A stretch of DNA of 64,000 nt, taken from contig NZ_KB905378.1 in assembly GCF_000379085.1 (NCBI RefSeq), forward strand, positions 915,864 through 979,863. The letters are read 5' to 3'. The stretch comes from Halomicrobium katesii DSM 19301 (GTDB taxonomy: Archaea; Halobacteriota; Halobacteria; Halobacteriales; Haloarculaceae). The position numbers and the translations under genes were made by a program. The notes beneath the pieces were generated by a model. The model worked only from the letters and a program-made list of their open reading frames with translations. It was not told the origin of the DNA and ran no database searches. This document shows, piece after piece, positions 8,226 through 17,700 of the stretch. Every line of letters begins with the position of its first letter. Positions within the stretch are counted from its first letter, which is position 1.

Positions 8226-9899
8226 ATGAGTCAGCGACAAATGCAGGGTCAGCCGATGATCATTCTGGGAGAGGACTCCCAGCGGATGAAGGACAAGGAC
8301 GCACAGAGCCACAACATCTCGGCGGCCCGCGCGGTCGCGGAGTCGGTCCGATCGACACTCGGTCCGAAGGGGATGGACAAGATGCTCGTCTCCTCGCTCG
8401 GTGACGTGACCGTCACGAACGACGGCGTCACCATCCTCACGGAGATGGACATCGACAACCCGACCGCCGAGATGATCGTCGAGGTCGCCGAGGCCCAGGA
8501 AGACGAGGCCGGCGACGGCACGACGACCGCCGTCTCCATCGCGGGCGAACTGCTGAAAAACGCCGAGGAGCTCCTCGAACAGGACATTCACCCGACGGCG
8601 ATCATCAAGGGCTTCGACCTCGCGTCGACGGAAGCTAAGAACCAGATCGGCGAGATCGCCACGTCCGTCGACCCCGACGACGAGGAACTGCTCAAGAAGC
8701 TCGCCGAGACCTCGATGACGGGGAAGGGCGCGGAGCTCAACAAGGAGCTGCTCGCCCAGCTCATCGTCGACGCGGTCAACGCCGTCACCGTCGAGGCCGC
8801 GGACGGCTCGGTCATCGCCGACCTGGAGTTCCTCAACATCGAGACCCAGACCGGTCGTGCGGTCTCGGACTCGGAGCTCATCGAGGGCGCGGTCGTCGAC
8901 AAGGATCCCGTCCACGAGGAGATGCCGACCACCGTCGACGACGCCGACGTGCTCCTGCTCGACACGCCGATCGAGCTCGACGAGACCGAAGTCGACGCCC
9001 AGCTCTCTGTCGACGACCCGAGCCAGCTCCAGAACTTCCTCGACAAGGAAGAACAGCAGCTCGAAGAGATGGTCGACGCCATCGCCGCGACCGGCGCGAA
9101 CGTCGTCTTCTGCCAGAAGGGCATCGACGACATGGCCCAGCACTACCTCGCCAAGGAGGGCATTCTCGCCGTCCGACGGGCCAAGAAGTCCGACATCGAG
9201 TTCCTCCGAGAGGTGCTCGGAGCGAACATCGTCTCCGACGTACACAACGCCACTGCCGACGACCTCGGCCACGGCTCCGTCCGCCGGGACACCGAGGAAG
9301 AGCTCTTCTACGTCGAAGGCGCGGGCGAGGACGCACACGGCGTCACGCTCCTCCTGCGTGCCTCCACTGACCACGTCGTCGACGAACTCGAACGCGGCGT
9401 CCAGGACGCACTCGACGTGGTCGCCTCGACCGTCGCGGACGGCCAGATCCTCGCCGGTGGCGGCGCGCCCGAGGTCGAACTCGCCAGCCGCCTGCGCGAC
9501 TACGCGGACGGCGTCGAAGGCCGCGAACAGCTGGCCGTCGAGGCCTTCGCCGACGCGCTGGAACTCATCCCGCGCACGCTCGCCGAGAACGCGGGACTGG
9601 ACTCCATCGACTCGCTGGTCGACCTGCGCGCCGCCCACGAGGGCGGCGACGTACAGGCCGGCCTCGACGTGTACAGCGGTGACGTGGTCAACACGCTCGA
9701 CGAGGGCGTCGTCGAGCCGGCCCACGCGAAGCGACAGGCGATCTCGTCGGCTGCCGAGGCGGCGAACCTCGTGCTCAAAATCGACGACATCATCGCCGCT
9801 GGCGACCTCTCGACCAGTGGCGGCGACGAGGAAGGCGGTCCCGGCGGCGCGCCCGGCGGCATGGGCGGTATGGGCGGCGGCATGGGCGGCATGATGTAA
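8226..9899 (+). CDS. thsA: Thermosome subunit (group II chaperonin)
   Basis: ATP-driven cytosolic protein-folding chaperonin subunit, 557 residues, full length for the CCT/thermosome family. The order is an equatorial ATP site with [10 protein letters not shown] and [15 protein letters not shown] (about residues 40-110), an apical domain, and an equatorial C-half with [13 protein letters not shown] (about 405). It ends in the Gly-Met-rich tail [14 protein letters not shown] typical of archaeal subunits. ATG 8226 follows a strong TATA box. Which paralogue (1, 2 or 3) this is cannot be decided from one copy, so the symbol is generic. Confidence 0.96.
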   Translation: MSQRQMQGQPMIILGEDSQRMKDKDAQSHNISAARAVAESVRSTLGPKGMDKMLVSSLGDVTVTNDGVTILTEMDIDNPTAEMIVEVAEAQEDEAGDGTTTAVSIAGELLKNAEELLEQDIHPTAIIKGFDLASTEAKNQIGEIATSVDPDDEELLKKLAETSMTGKGAELNKELLAQLIVDAVNAVTVEAADGSVIADLEFLNIETQTGRAVSDSELIEGAVVDKDPVHEEMPTTVDDADVLLLDTPIELDETEVDAQLSVDDPSQLQNFLDKEEQQLEEMVDAIAATGANVVFCQKGIDDMAQHYLAKEGILAVRRAKKSDIEFLREVLGANIVSDVHNATADDLGHGSVRRDTEEELFYVEGAGEDAHGVTLLLRASTDHVVDELERGVQDALDVVASTVADGQILAGGGAPEVELASRLRDYADGVEGREQLAVEAFADALELIPRTLAENAGLDSIDSLVDLRAAHEGGDVQAGLDVYSGDVVNTLDEGVVEPAHAKRQAISSAAEAANLVLKIDDIIAAGDLSTSGGDEEGGPGGAPGGMGGMGGGMGGMM

Positions 9900-10353
9900 G
9901 CGAGGGTTTGAGCAACGCGAAAACCCTCGATGTTGCAAGCGGGCCTTCGGCCCGCGAGCCGAGGAGCGGCGAGCGCAGCGAGGCGCTCCGAACTGCCGAG
10001 CGGGAGCGAACGGAGTGAACGACACGCGAGGCAAGCCCACTTTTTGCTACAGTCGCGGCCTAACGGCCGCCCGTTCGCAAAAACTTGGGAAAAAGCGCGT
10101 CGGGCTCCAGTCGCGGCGCGTCCGCGCCGCGGTAGTCACTCGCCCCGACCGGTCCCTTCGCGACCGGAGAACCGGTCGACCTGCCGGGTCCTTCGGACCG
10201 CTCGGTCGCCCAGACGCTCGTCGTCTTTTCACGTTCACTCTCTCGGCCGCGGTCGCGAAGACGGTGCTGTACTACGTCTGGGAACGGCTGTAGAGTAGCA
10301 TCGAGTGCGGGCTGGCCGAACCGGAGTGACCGATCGAGAGTGACCCTTTTCCG
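9900..10353. other. Intergenic region after thermosome, with hairpin and gene remnant
   Basis: 454 bp without an intact gene. A GC hairpin (gcgggccttcggcccgc, about 9939-9955), followed by a T-run near 10041-10045, could terminate thermosome transcription. The rest is low-complexity GC-rich sequence. At about 10233-10293 on the plus strand the frame reads FTLSAAVAKTVLYYVWERL and then stops. This resembles the final membrane helix of DUF2061-type small membrane proteins and is probably a gene remnant. Confidence 0.5.
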
Positions 10354-10578
10354 TCAGGTGGGGAGTGCGAAGACGACTCCGAGCAACACGAGCGGAACGG
10401 CGAACACCAGCGAGTACCAGACGCCGCCGACTGCCAGCAACAGCCACGTCGACGCCCCGTAGCCGGTGGGGTCCCAGTCCAGTCCCGCTCGTGGGAGCCC
10501 GAGCGCGGCGACGGACGGGAGGCCGACGGCGTAGCCGATCGTTCCGACGACCGCGACGTCGATCAGGCTGTTGCTCAT
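10354..10578 (-). pseudogene. C-terminal half of element-split membrane protein gene
   Basis: A 74-codon ORF starting MSNSLIDVAVVGTIGYAV with two predicted membrane helices. Its ATG is formed by the end of an F1 element plus the duplicated TGA (GTA+TGAGC). Removing the element and one TGA joins it in frame to the upstream ORF at 10633-10929 as ...QTGAQL-SNSLIDV..., giving a membrane protein of about 163 residues. Translation of this half could restart at the new ATG; whether that product is functional is unknown. Confidence 0.7.
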
Positions 10579-10655
10579 ACTGCCGGCTGTAACTTCGTGA
10601 AGATCTTCGCCACCCCGGGGTGGCGAAATCGTTCACAGATTTACAGCCGGTAGTA
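10578..10655. mobile_element. F1 palindromic element splitting a membrane protein gene
   Basis: 78 bp, ends TACTGCCGGCTGTAA / TTACAGCCGGTAGTA, with inner palindrome ttcgccacc/ggtggcgaa. It is flanked by TCA at 10575-10577 and 10656-10658 (TGA in the sense of the interrupted gene). The insertion is inside a CTG-AGC codon pair. Confidence 0.88.
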
Positions 10656-10929
10656 TCAGCTGTGCGCCCGTCTGGGGGTCGTTCGACGCACCGCTCGCGA
10701 ACACGGCGAGGAGTCCGCCGACGAACGGAAGCGACCCACAGAGGCCGGCGAGGACGTACGACGGGAGCACCGACCTCGTGGGTGGGAGCGTCCGGAACAG
10801 CGAGCGAACGCGCTTCGCGACGAGAAAGGGCGTCCAGAGGACGGTCGCGACGACGCCCGGTGCCAACAGCGTGGCGACGAGGCCGAGCCAGTCGGCGATC
10901 TGTGTCGACAGCGATTGGAGGGGGACCAT
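10633..10929 (-). pseudogene. N-terminal half of element-split membrane protein gene
   Basis: A 98-codon ORF (MVPLQSLSTQIADWLGLVAT) with two to three membrane helices. The last eight residues (LILPAVNL) and the stop are encoded by the F1 element. The native frame would continue into the ORF at 10354-10578. Reading with the element removed is continuous, so this is one gene broken by an insertion. The original protein family is not recognised. Confidence 0.7.
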
Positions 10930-11063
10930 ACTGGGGTGTGTGTGACGACGAATAACTATTTTCCGTCTCCTCGTGGCCCGGACGCGTCGGGCCGGTCGTC
11001 GGCCGGTTCGGTCTCACTCGGCCACACCGCGGCGAGGAATCGGCGTGCCCCGATCGGTCCCGG

Positions 11064-11174
11064 CTACGCGTCGACGGCTTCGACCTTCGAACCGCCACAA
11101 CTGCGACACGTCGCGATCTCGGTTCCGGGGTCGTCGTCGTACTCTTCGCCACAGGACGGACACCGATGGGTCGG
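11064..11174 (-). pseudogene. Zinc-ribbon extension cut off from UspA by an amber codon
   Basis: Immediately after the TAG stop of the UspA gene, and in the same frame, 36 further codons encode a rubredoxin-like zinc ribbon: CPSCGEEY, then CRSCGGSKVE, then a TAG stop. There is no ATG, GTG or TTG in the segment that could start it independently. A C-terminal CxxC...CxxC ribbon fused to a Usp domain is the simplest original form. The TAG at 11175-11177 then makes this a nonsense-truncated tail (or a readthrough extension). Confidence 0.65.
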
Positions 11175-11585
11175 CTACTCTCGTTGCTTGAGCCCGCCGG
11201 TGATCGTCACTGGGATCGCCGCGTCGAGCGTCACGGCCTGGCTCACACTGCCAAAGAGCAGCGAGCCCAGCGGCGACCGCTTTCGACCGCCGAGGACGAT
11301 CTGGTCGGCACCGATCCGACTGGCCGCGTCGAGGATCTCGCTCGCCGGATCGCCGCTGGTGCTCATCGTCTCGACGGTGATCCCGCGGTCGCGGAACCAC
11401 TCCTGGACGCTGCGACCGGCCGTGATCTGCGTCGGCGACGTGTTCTCGGCGACGCTCTCGTCGTCGAAGACGTGCAACAGCGTCACCGTGATCTGGTCGC
11501 GAGCATCCGGTAACTCGCTGACGGCCCGGGCTTGCCCCATCGCGCGCTCCTCGTCACTGTCGATCGGCATGAGTACATTGTACAT
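11175..11585 (-). CDS. Universal stress protein UspA family, probably truncated
   Basis: A 136-residue cytoplasmic protein of the ATP-binding UspA fold: MYNVLMPIDSDE at the N-terminus, then LLHVFDDE, and the nucleotide-binding loop GGRKRSPLGSLLFGSVSQAV near the end. Such proteins help cells withstand stress, by mechanisms that vary. I choose ATG 11585; an in-frame GTG three codons upstream is possible. Its stop codon is followed in frame by a zinc ribbon, so the family-length protein may have lost its C-terminus here. Confidence 0.88.
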   Translation of the reverse strand: MYNVLMPIDSDEERAMGQARAVSELPDARDQITVTLLHVFDDESVAENTSPTQITAGRSVQEWFRDRGITVETMSTSGDPASEILDAASRIGADQIVLGGRKRSPLGSLLFGSVSQAVTLDAAIPVTITGGLKQRE

Positions 11586-11690
11586 CGGTACCACACCTCG
11601 AAAAATCGAGGTCGGACGAGCGTATAGTAAGTCGTTCCGTACCGCCGGACTCGCCCAGCGACTAAGTGAGCGGGGAGCGCAGACACACGT

Positions 11691-12683
11691 ATGCAGACCT
11701 TACTGCTCGGACCAGATGCCGTCGACGAACACACGCCGCTCGCGGACGTGATTGCCGCCGTCTCCGACGCGTTCGGTGCGTACGCACGCGGCGACGTCGT
11801 CATGCCGGCCAAGTCCTACGTCGATCTCCCCCAGTACAACGGCGACTTTCGTTCCATGCCGGCCTACGTCGCCGCCGACGAGTGGGACGCCGCGGCGCTC
11901 AAGTGGGTCAACGTCCACCCGGACAATCCCGACTCGTACGATCTCCCGACGGTACTGGGGACGCTGATCTACTCCGATCCCCGCAACGGCTTCCCGCTCG
12001 CCGTGATGGACGGGACGCTCCTCACCCAGAAGCGGACCGGCGCGGCGTCGGCGGTCGCGACCGACCTCCTCGCGGTCCCCGACGCCTCGTCGATGGGGCT
12101 GGTCGGCGCGGGCGTGCAGGCCTACACCCAGCTCGAAGCCATCGCCCAGGTCCGTGACATCGAGACGGTCGTCGTCGCCGATCAGGACGAGGCGGCGGTG
12201 CAGGCGTTCGTCGATCACTTCTCGGACCGCTTCGACGTGCGCGGCGGGACGATCGAGGAGGCCGCCGCCTGCGACGTGCTCTCGACGGTGACGCCCGTCT
12301 CGGAGCCGATCATCCACGCCGTCGGCGACCGGACCCACGTCAACGCGATCGGAGCCGACGCCGCCGGGAAACACGAGATCGCCGACGAGGTGTTGCTCGA
12401 CGCGACGATCGTGATCGACGACTACGAGCAGTGTACTCACTCGGGCGAGATCAACGTCCCCTGGAGCGAGGGGCGACTGGACGACGACGACATCCACGCG
12501 GAACTCGGTGATCTCGTCGTCGGCGATCGACCCGGTCGAGACGGGATCGACGGCGTGACCGTCTTCGACTCGACCGGGCTGGCGATCCAGGACGTGGCCT
12601 GTGCCCACGTCGCCTACGAGAACGCCAGTGACGGGGGATCGGGGACCGACTTCGAACTCGTCGGGACCGACCTCAGTTCGTGA
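11691..12683 (+). CDS. Ornithine cyclodeaminase / mu-crystallin family dehydrogenase
   Basis: A 330-residue NAD(P)-dependent enzyme. The substrate-binding region has KWVNVHPDNP (Lys/Arg carboxylate contact). A second segment, MDGTLLTQKRTGAASAVAT, is followed by a Rossmann fold with GLVGAGVQAYTQL (about residue 140) and AIGADAAGKHEI later. In archaea this family includes alanine dehydrogenases and ornithine cyclodeaminases; the sequence alone does not decide between them. It is monocistronic, with its 3' end overlapping the next convergent gene by 11 bp. Confidence 0.9.
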   Translation: MQTLLLGPDAVDEHTPLADVIAAVSDAFGAYARGDVVMPAKSYVDLPQYNGDFRSMPAYVAADEWDAAALKWVNVHPDNPDSYDLPTVLGTLIYSDPRNGFPLAVMDGTLLTQKRTGAASAVATDLLAVPDASSMGLVGAGVQAYTQLEAIAQVRDIETVVVADQDEAAVQAFVDHFSDRFDVRGGTIEEAAACDVLSTVTPVSEPIIHAVGDRTHVNAIGADAAGKHEIADEVLLDATIVIDDYEQCTHSGEINVPWSEGRLDDDDIHAELGDLVVGDRPGRDGIDGVTVFDSTGLAIQDVACAHVAYENASDGGSGTDFELVGTDLSS

Positions 12684-12852
12684 GCTTGTCGACCAGCCAG
12701 ATCAGTGCGAGGATCGGCAACACCGGGAGCATGACGACGAGCATGCCGGCGAAGATGAGCCAGCCGATCGCGTTCATCTGACTGTCGTCGCTCTCGTTGG
12801 CCAGTGGCGTGACCGTCCGGAGTCCGGAGCCGCCGTCGGTTTCTGCTGCCAT
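12673..12852 (-). CDS. Small single-helix membrane protein
   Basis: A 59-residue protein: a polar N-terminal half, then one long hydrophobic segment (about residues 28-55) and the ending VDKLTN. ATG 12852 (MAAETDGG) is chosen; an upstream in-frame ATG at 12906 would add 18 residues. It is convergent with, and overlaps, the OCD gene. It resembles short haloarchaeal membrane proteins of unknown function. Confidence 0.6.
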   Translation of the reverse strand: MAAETDGGSGLRTVTPLANESDDSQMNAIGWLIFAGMLVVMLPVLPILALIWLVDKLTN

Positions 12853-12958
12853 GTCTCGACGTTCGACGCCTGCGTTGATAATGCTCTCGGGTTCTATCGA
12901 CGACACGCCGCCAGTCCGTGGTAATCACTCACAAACAATTATGTAGTTTCGACCACAT

Positions 12959-13543
12959 ATGTACGGTGTGAGTGATCGACATCCGAGCCACGGTCGCGGT
13001 CCCGCGCGTCCTCCCGAATCTCGGTCGCCGGTCCCCGGCTCGCGCGTGGTCTGGCGGGCGGTCGCCCTCTTGCTCGCCGCGTTCGTCCTCGTGAGCGTGT
13101 TCGGACAGATCGCCCCGATCAGCTACGTCAACAGCGGGAGCATGGCTCCGGCGCTGTCGACCGGTGACGGGTTCGTCGCGGTGCCGGCGGCCGTCGCCGA
13201 CGATCCAGAACCCGGCGACGTGATCGTCTATCGCTCTCAGGAGATCGAGGCCGGCGGACTGGTCACCCACCGGATCGTCGCCCGGACCGACGAGGGGTTC
13301 GTGACGAAAGGCGACGCGAACCCCGTCACCGACCAGCAGGCCGGCGAACCGCCGGTTTCGCGCGATCGCATCGTCGCGCAGGTGTTCGCGGTCGACGGGC
13401 GCGTGGTCTCGCTGTCGGGTCTCGGGACCGTCTCGATGACGATTCGCAGCGCCGTCCGGGCGAGTCCCCTCGGCCTCCCGCCAGCGTCGATGGAACTGCT
13501 GGTGCTTGCCGCCGGTGCGGTGTTGTTCTGGCGCGGGCGGTGA
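12959..13543 (+). CDS. sec11: Signal peptidase I, archaeal Sec11 type
   Basis: Membrane-bound peptidase removing Sec signal peptides at the outer face of the membrane. The 194 residues have a membrane helix at about 32-52 and the catalytic Ser in YVNSGSMAPAL (Ser61). A conserved His follows in VTHRIV (His104), with Asp in KGDAN (Asp119), i.e. the Ser-His-Asp set of ER-type enzymes, and there is a C-terminal hydrophobic helix at 172-192. The TGA stop is directly followed by an F3 element (TA target at 13544), so the original C-terminus may have been altered. Many haloarchaeal homologues are longer. Confidence 0.9.
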   Translation: MYGVSDRHPSHGRGPARPPESRSPVPGSRVVWRAVALLLAAFVLVSVFGQIAPISYVNSGSMAPALSTGDGFVAVPAAVADDPEPGDVIVYRSQEIEAGGLVTHRIVARTDEGFVTKGDANPVTDQQAGEPPVSRDRIVAQVFAVDGRVVSLSGLGTVSMTIRSAVRASPLGLPPASMELLVLAAGAVLFWRGR

Positions 13544-13545
13544 TA

Positions 13546-13625
13546 TAGTAACGATTGAAACAATTTACACACCGATCGCACTGCCATCGTGCGATCAGGT
13601 GTGCATTGATTTTCAATGGCTCCTA
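13546..13625. mobile_element. F3 palindromic element (80 bp), TA target
   Basis: Starts TAGTAACGATTGAAA and ends TTTCAATGGCTCCTA, with inner arms acaccgatcgcac/gtgcgatcaggtgt. Left flank TA at 13544-13545. The right end is fused to an F1 element, so the right TA is lost. Other F3 copies are at 28862 and 63536. Confidence 0.82.
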
Positions 13626-13703
13626 CACTGTCGGCTATACGTCTGTACAGCATTTCGCGACCCCGTGGTCGCGAATCTCTCGAAACAGTGACAGCCGGCA
13701 GTA
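13624..13703. mobile_element. F1 element abutting F3 (compound insertion)
   Basis: The right end ACAGCCGGCAGTA is intact and followed by TGA (13704-13706). The left end is diverged (TACACTGTCGGCTA). The inner palindrome cgcgacc/ggtcgcg is conserved. The first two bases overlap the terminal bases of the F3 copy, so one element inserted at the very edge of the other. Confidence 0.75.
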
Positions 13704-13707
13704 TGAG

Positions 13708-14163
13708 TCACTCGGCGGGGTCGACGAGGCCGAGCTCGGCCAGATCCCGGAGCACGTCCAGAGCGTGGCCGTCCGGCCGGACGCCCTCGTAGAGGCCGAC
13801 GACGCGCCCCGCGGCGATGACGAACGTCGTCCGGGCCACGCGCCCGTCGTCGAGGGCGACGCCGAAGGCGTCGGCGATCTCGCCGTCGGGATCGGCCAGC
13901 AGGTCGAACGCGAGGTCGTGGTCCTCGGCGAACGCGCGGTGGCCGTCAACGTCGTCGGTCGAGACGCCGTAGACGGGGATTCCGGCGTCTCGATAGGTGT
14001 CGTAGTGGTCGTCGAACTGGCGGGCCTGGGTCGTCCAGCCGGCGGCGTCGTCTCGCGGGTAGCAATAAAGCACCGTCGCACCGCCGAAGTCGGGCTCGAC
14101 GCGCTCGCCCCACTGGTTCCGGGCGTTGATCGCCGGGGCGTCCGAGCCCGTGTCGAGCACCAT
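13708..14163 (-). CDS. Peroxiredoxin-like (Bcp/AhpC-TSA) protein lacking the peroxidatic Cys
   Basis: A 151-residue thioredoxin-fold protein of the BCP peroxiredoxin type. The N-terminal GSDAPAINARNQWGE, the segment VLYCYPRDDAAGWTTQARQF and the C-terminal TTFVIAAGRVVGLYEGV all match family layout. At the position where the family has the peroxidatic cysteine (PGCT), this protein has AGWT. A single base change TGC/TGT to TGG would do this. One Cys remains three residues before the Pro (YCYP). It may be inactive as a classical peroxidase or have another role. The hsp20 stop lies just upstream (14166-14168), so the two are probably co-transcribed. Confidence 0.85.
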   Translation of the reverse strand: MVLDTGSDAPAINARNQWGERVEPDFGGATVLYCYPRDDAAGWTTQARQFDDHYDTYRDAGIPVYGVSTDDVDGHRAFAEDHDLAFDLLADPDGEIADAFGVALDDGRVARTTFVIAAGRVVGLYEGVRPDGHALDVLRDLAELGLVDPAE

Positions 14164-14165
14164 CG

Positions 14166-14567
14166 TCACTCCACCGTGATCGACGTGCCGCCGTCGCTGG
14201 ACTGCTTGCCCAGCTCGACGGTCAACACGCCGTCGTCGTAGCTGGCGGTCGTCGCCTCGGGAGCGACGGCCTCCGGGAGGCGGACCGTCCGACGGGCGGC
14301 CTGCCGGGGTCGTTCCCGCTTCACGTAGCGACCGTCTCGGTCGGGCTCGTCGTCGGCCGCACTGATCGTCAGCAGCGTGTCGTCTTCGAGGGTCACGTCG
14401 ATGGCGTCGCTGGACCGGCCCGGGAGGTCGGCGCGGACGACGATCTCCTCGCCCGTATCGAGCACGTCGACGGGAACGCCCGTGCGCTCGGTGCCGAACT
14501 GCTCGCTCACGAGGTCGAAGGCCCGTTCCAGCTCTTCGAAGGGATCTGTCGGTGTCGAGTCGTCCAT
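14166..14567 (-). CDS. hsp20: Small heat shock protein Hsp20/alpha-crystallin
   Basis: ATP-independent holdase chaperone, 133 residues. The alpha-crystallin domain spans about 30-130: VDVLDTGEEIVVRADLPG, then the family hallmark region VRLPEAVAPEATTASYDDGVLTVEL (A-x-x-x-n-GVL-type motif). The N-terminal arm is short and acidic. It is followed after 2 bp by the peroxiredoxin-like gene, suggesting an operon of stress proteins. Confidence 0.93.
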   Translation of the reverse strand: MDDSTPTDPFEELERAFDLVSEQFGTERTGVPVDVLDTGEEIVVRADLPGRSSDAIDVTLEDDTLLTISAADDEPDRDGRYVKRERPRQAARRTVRLPEAVAPEATTASYDDGVLTVELGKQSSDGGTSITVE

Positions 14568-14764
14568 ATCGGTCCATCGACGGGCGTGAAAGTAAAGACC
14601 GTCGCCGGTCGTCCCGGCGGTGTTCAGATAAGCAGCAGCGCTGACCGAGTTGTAGACGTCGAAAGCCCTCGTCGCGTCGTCGACCGACTCCGACTCGCCC
14701 TATTGCTCTCCCCGATTGATGGGTAAATTTTTGTCTCCCGGTGATCTACTGTGCCGTATTTCCG

Positions 14765-17700
14765 ATGAAACGGCGCGACCTACTCAAAACGGCTGCAGCA
14801 GCTGGAACTGGGCTGGCCGGTATCCGGTGTGTGGGGTCGGTCGCCGCGGCGGAGGGCCGCACGGTTGCGTGGCGGTTCGAAACTGAAAATCGAGCTGCTG
14901 GGTCGCCGACGGTCGTCGATGGTGTCGCATACGTCCCCGACGTGAAGGGGCGGATTTACGCGCTCGACGCGAAATCCGGCGAAGAACGGTGGCGAACTCG
15001 GGTCGCTGCGGGGCTCTGTGCAGCGCTGATCGTCCAGGACGGTCGAATATACGCCTACGGGGGCACTGACCGGGACGACAACGGCGTGTTCGCCCTCGAT
15101 GCGGAGACCGGTGACGTACACTGGTCGCGGTCTGATGTCGGCAGGTCCGACCCGTACGGCGCGGCGACTATCGATGCGCACTCGGTCTACGTTCCCCATG
15201 GGATCCACGACGATTCGTCGAGGAATGCGCTCTACGCGCTCGATCGGGAGACCGGCGAGACACGGTGGGAGATCGAGAATTCCGGTTCACCGTTCTCCAA
15301 CGTCACACCGTACCGCGACACTGTGTACACCGGCACGCTCGATCGTGGTCTCCTCGCGCTCGATCGAGAGACTGGGGAGATGCGGTGGCGTGCTCCCGAA
15401 GTCAAGTACTCACCAGCATCGGCTCCGATGGTGATGGACGGGGCCGTCTACGCCGGGACTCGAGACGGCGTCTACCGCTTTGATCGGACGAGCGGCGAAC
15501 AGCAGTGGCACGCCGACGACCGTGGCTATCTTTTCTTGACCGGACACGATACGACGCTCTACGCGGGGGCCGGCGACGGTTTCGCTGCTATCGACGCCGC
15601 AACTGGAGAACGGCAGTGGCACAACAGTGGCGGTGACGCGTACGCCAATGGACCCCCGACCGTTGGTGGTGGTGTCGTCTTCTATGCCACTGGCCACTGG
15701 CAAAACGAGACTTCGAGTGTTACCGCCGCCGATGCCGAGACCGGCAAGACGCTGTGGGAGGACTGGTCGTACGCCTGGGGCTTCTACGAACCCGTCGTCG
15801 TCGACGGCCTGCTGTACACGAGCCAGGTCCGACCGGGCGGTCGTACGGAAGCGTCCGTCTACGCCTTCGAAGCGGGCACGGAAGACAGCAGTGTCGACAC
15901 GAAAAATGTCCGGGCGATCGGCCCCCACGTGAGTGGATCCACGGGCGGTTCGAACGGCTCCTGTGCCCGGATCGATCCCGAGTCGGTCCGGATCGATCCC
16001 TACCCCGTCGAAGCCGGCGACCGGGTCGACGTCAGTGCCGTCGCTACCGACGCGACCGAAATAACGGTACGGGCGACGTACGTCGATTCGGACGGCACGG
16101 AGCGAACCGTCGAGCGCGAGATGCAGAAGATCGGCCCGGTCGACGGTGAGAGCGGCGACGGGTGGTCGACCCGGGACCGACTGCCGCCGGTGGAAACTGT
16201 CGGTACCTGGGTCGACATCGAGATCACAGCAGAGAACGACGACGGCTGTGGGCAAACTGTCCGGGCCGTAGAAAGCGAGTACCGGCGGGAGCGGATCGAT
16301 CTGGGCTACTACGTGTTCAACGAGCTGATGGACGTCGCCGTGGCTGTCGGTCGGTTTCCGGACGGCGACGGGCCGCCCGCCGACCTGGATCTGGCACAGT
16401 GGGCGCACGATCGTGAGCGCGACCTCAATCGTCACTACGGCTCGGGACGAGTGTCGATGGGAGCAGTCGGATTCGACCTATCGTTCGCCGGGGCCGACGC
16501 GGACGGCGAACCGACGGTGTACGAACTGCCCGAGGCGCGCAGCGACTACGACGGCGGCGTCGTTCGCTCCGACGCCCGCTGGCATTTCATGCAAGAGCTC
16601 GACGCGGCGGTCGATGCGGCCCTCTCCGGCGACGACTACGACTTCTGGGTCGGGACTCACGTCGGGAAACCGCTGAACGACGAGGCGCTCGGCGAGTACT
16701 ACCCGTTTCCGGACGGGCGGGCGTACTGCTCGCACCTCGGCGATCCGGTGATCGAACACGACGTCTGGGCCCACGAACTCGCCCACGGATACGGAATTCG
16801 CGACTTCTACGACATCGGCATCGACTGGTCTGGGCTCTGCAAGATGGGGAACACGGACCGCGCCGTCGACGGCGTGCCGGAAGTGCCGCCGTTCTCGACA
16901 GCGAGCCGGATCGCGCCGGCGCTCGGACTGCAGACGAACGCCCTCTCGGACAAGAGCCGCGAACTCCGGGACTGGCTCTCGACGGACGTCACTCCGATGC
17001 AGGAGGTCGAATCGTTCGAACCGACCGTGCCGTCGCTCCAGTCGCTCGAGTACGAGCAGTCCCTCCCCGTGTTGCGGAAGCACCGGACAGGTCGACCGAA
17101 CGCGACGTACCTCGTCGAATCCCGTCCTTACTTCGATCCCGACGAGACCCCTCGATGGCACCGGAGCCACGGTGCCGCCGTCGTCTACAAGCGCAAGCAG
17201 CCGGTTACCGACGCCGGCAGTCTCCACGTCGTCGGCGGTCTGCCCGGCGCTGCACTCACCGCGGTGGGCGATCAGGTGATGGACAAGATCGGGCTGCTCA
17301 ATCCCGGCGAAGTCACCTTCGAACTGACGGCGATGGCGAACACCGATACCGCTCGCGACGAGTTCACGACGACGGTCGCCGCCAGCCGCGGGAGCGGCGA
17401 GCCCGACACGGAGACGATGGCTGTCGTCGGTCGTGTCGAGATACCGGACGGCGTCGACCCGCGGTCGGGCAAGGCGTCGAGAATAACGCCGCCGGCGGTC
17501 GATCTCGTCGCCGAAGACGACGCGGGGAACCGCGTCGGCGTCACCGAGGACGGCACCTACGTCAACGAGATTCCGGGCGCCAGAGCGTCGGGCAAGTGCG
17601 TCCGCGACACGGAGTGGATCTCGGTCCCGGCTGGGGCGGACGTCGAGTTCTCCGTCTCCAGTGCGGATGTCGAACAGTTCGTCGCCGACCTCGAGGCGGT

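Noticed and set aside
8208-10040. 610-codon minus-strand ORF opposite the thermosome gene
   Set aside because: Shadow of the chaperonin reading frame; no domain, composition is an artefact of high GC.
12959-13543. Signal peptidase as a pseudogene truncated by F3
   Set aside because: All catalytic residues and a C-terminal helix are present and the stop precedes the element, so I keep it as a functional gene while noting that the original tail may have changed.
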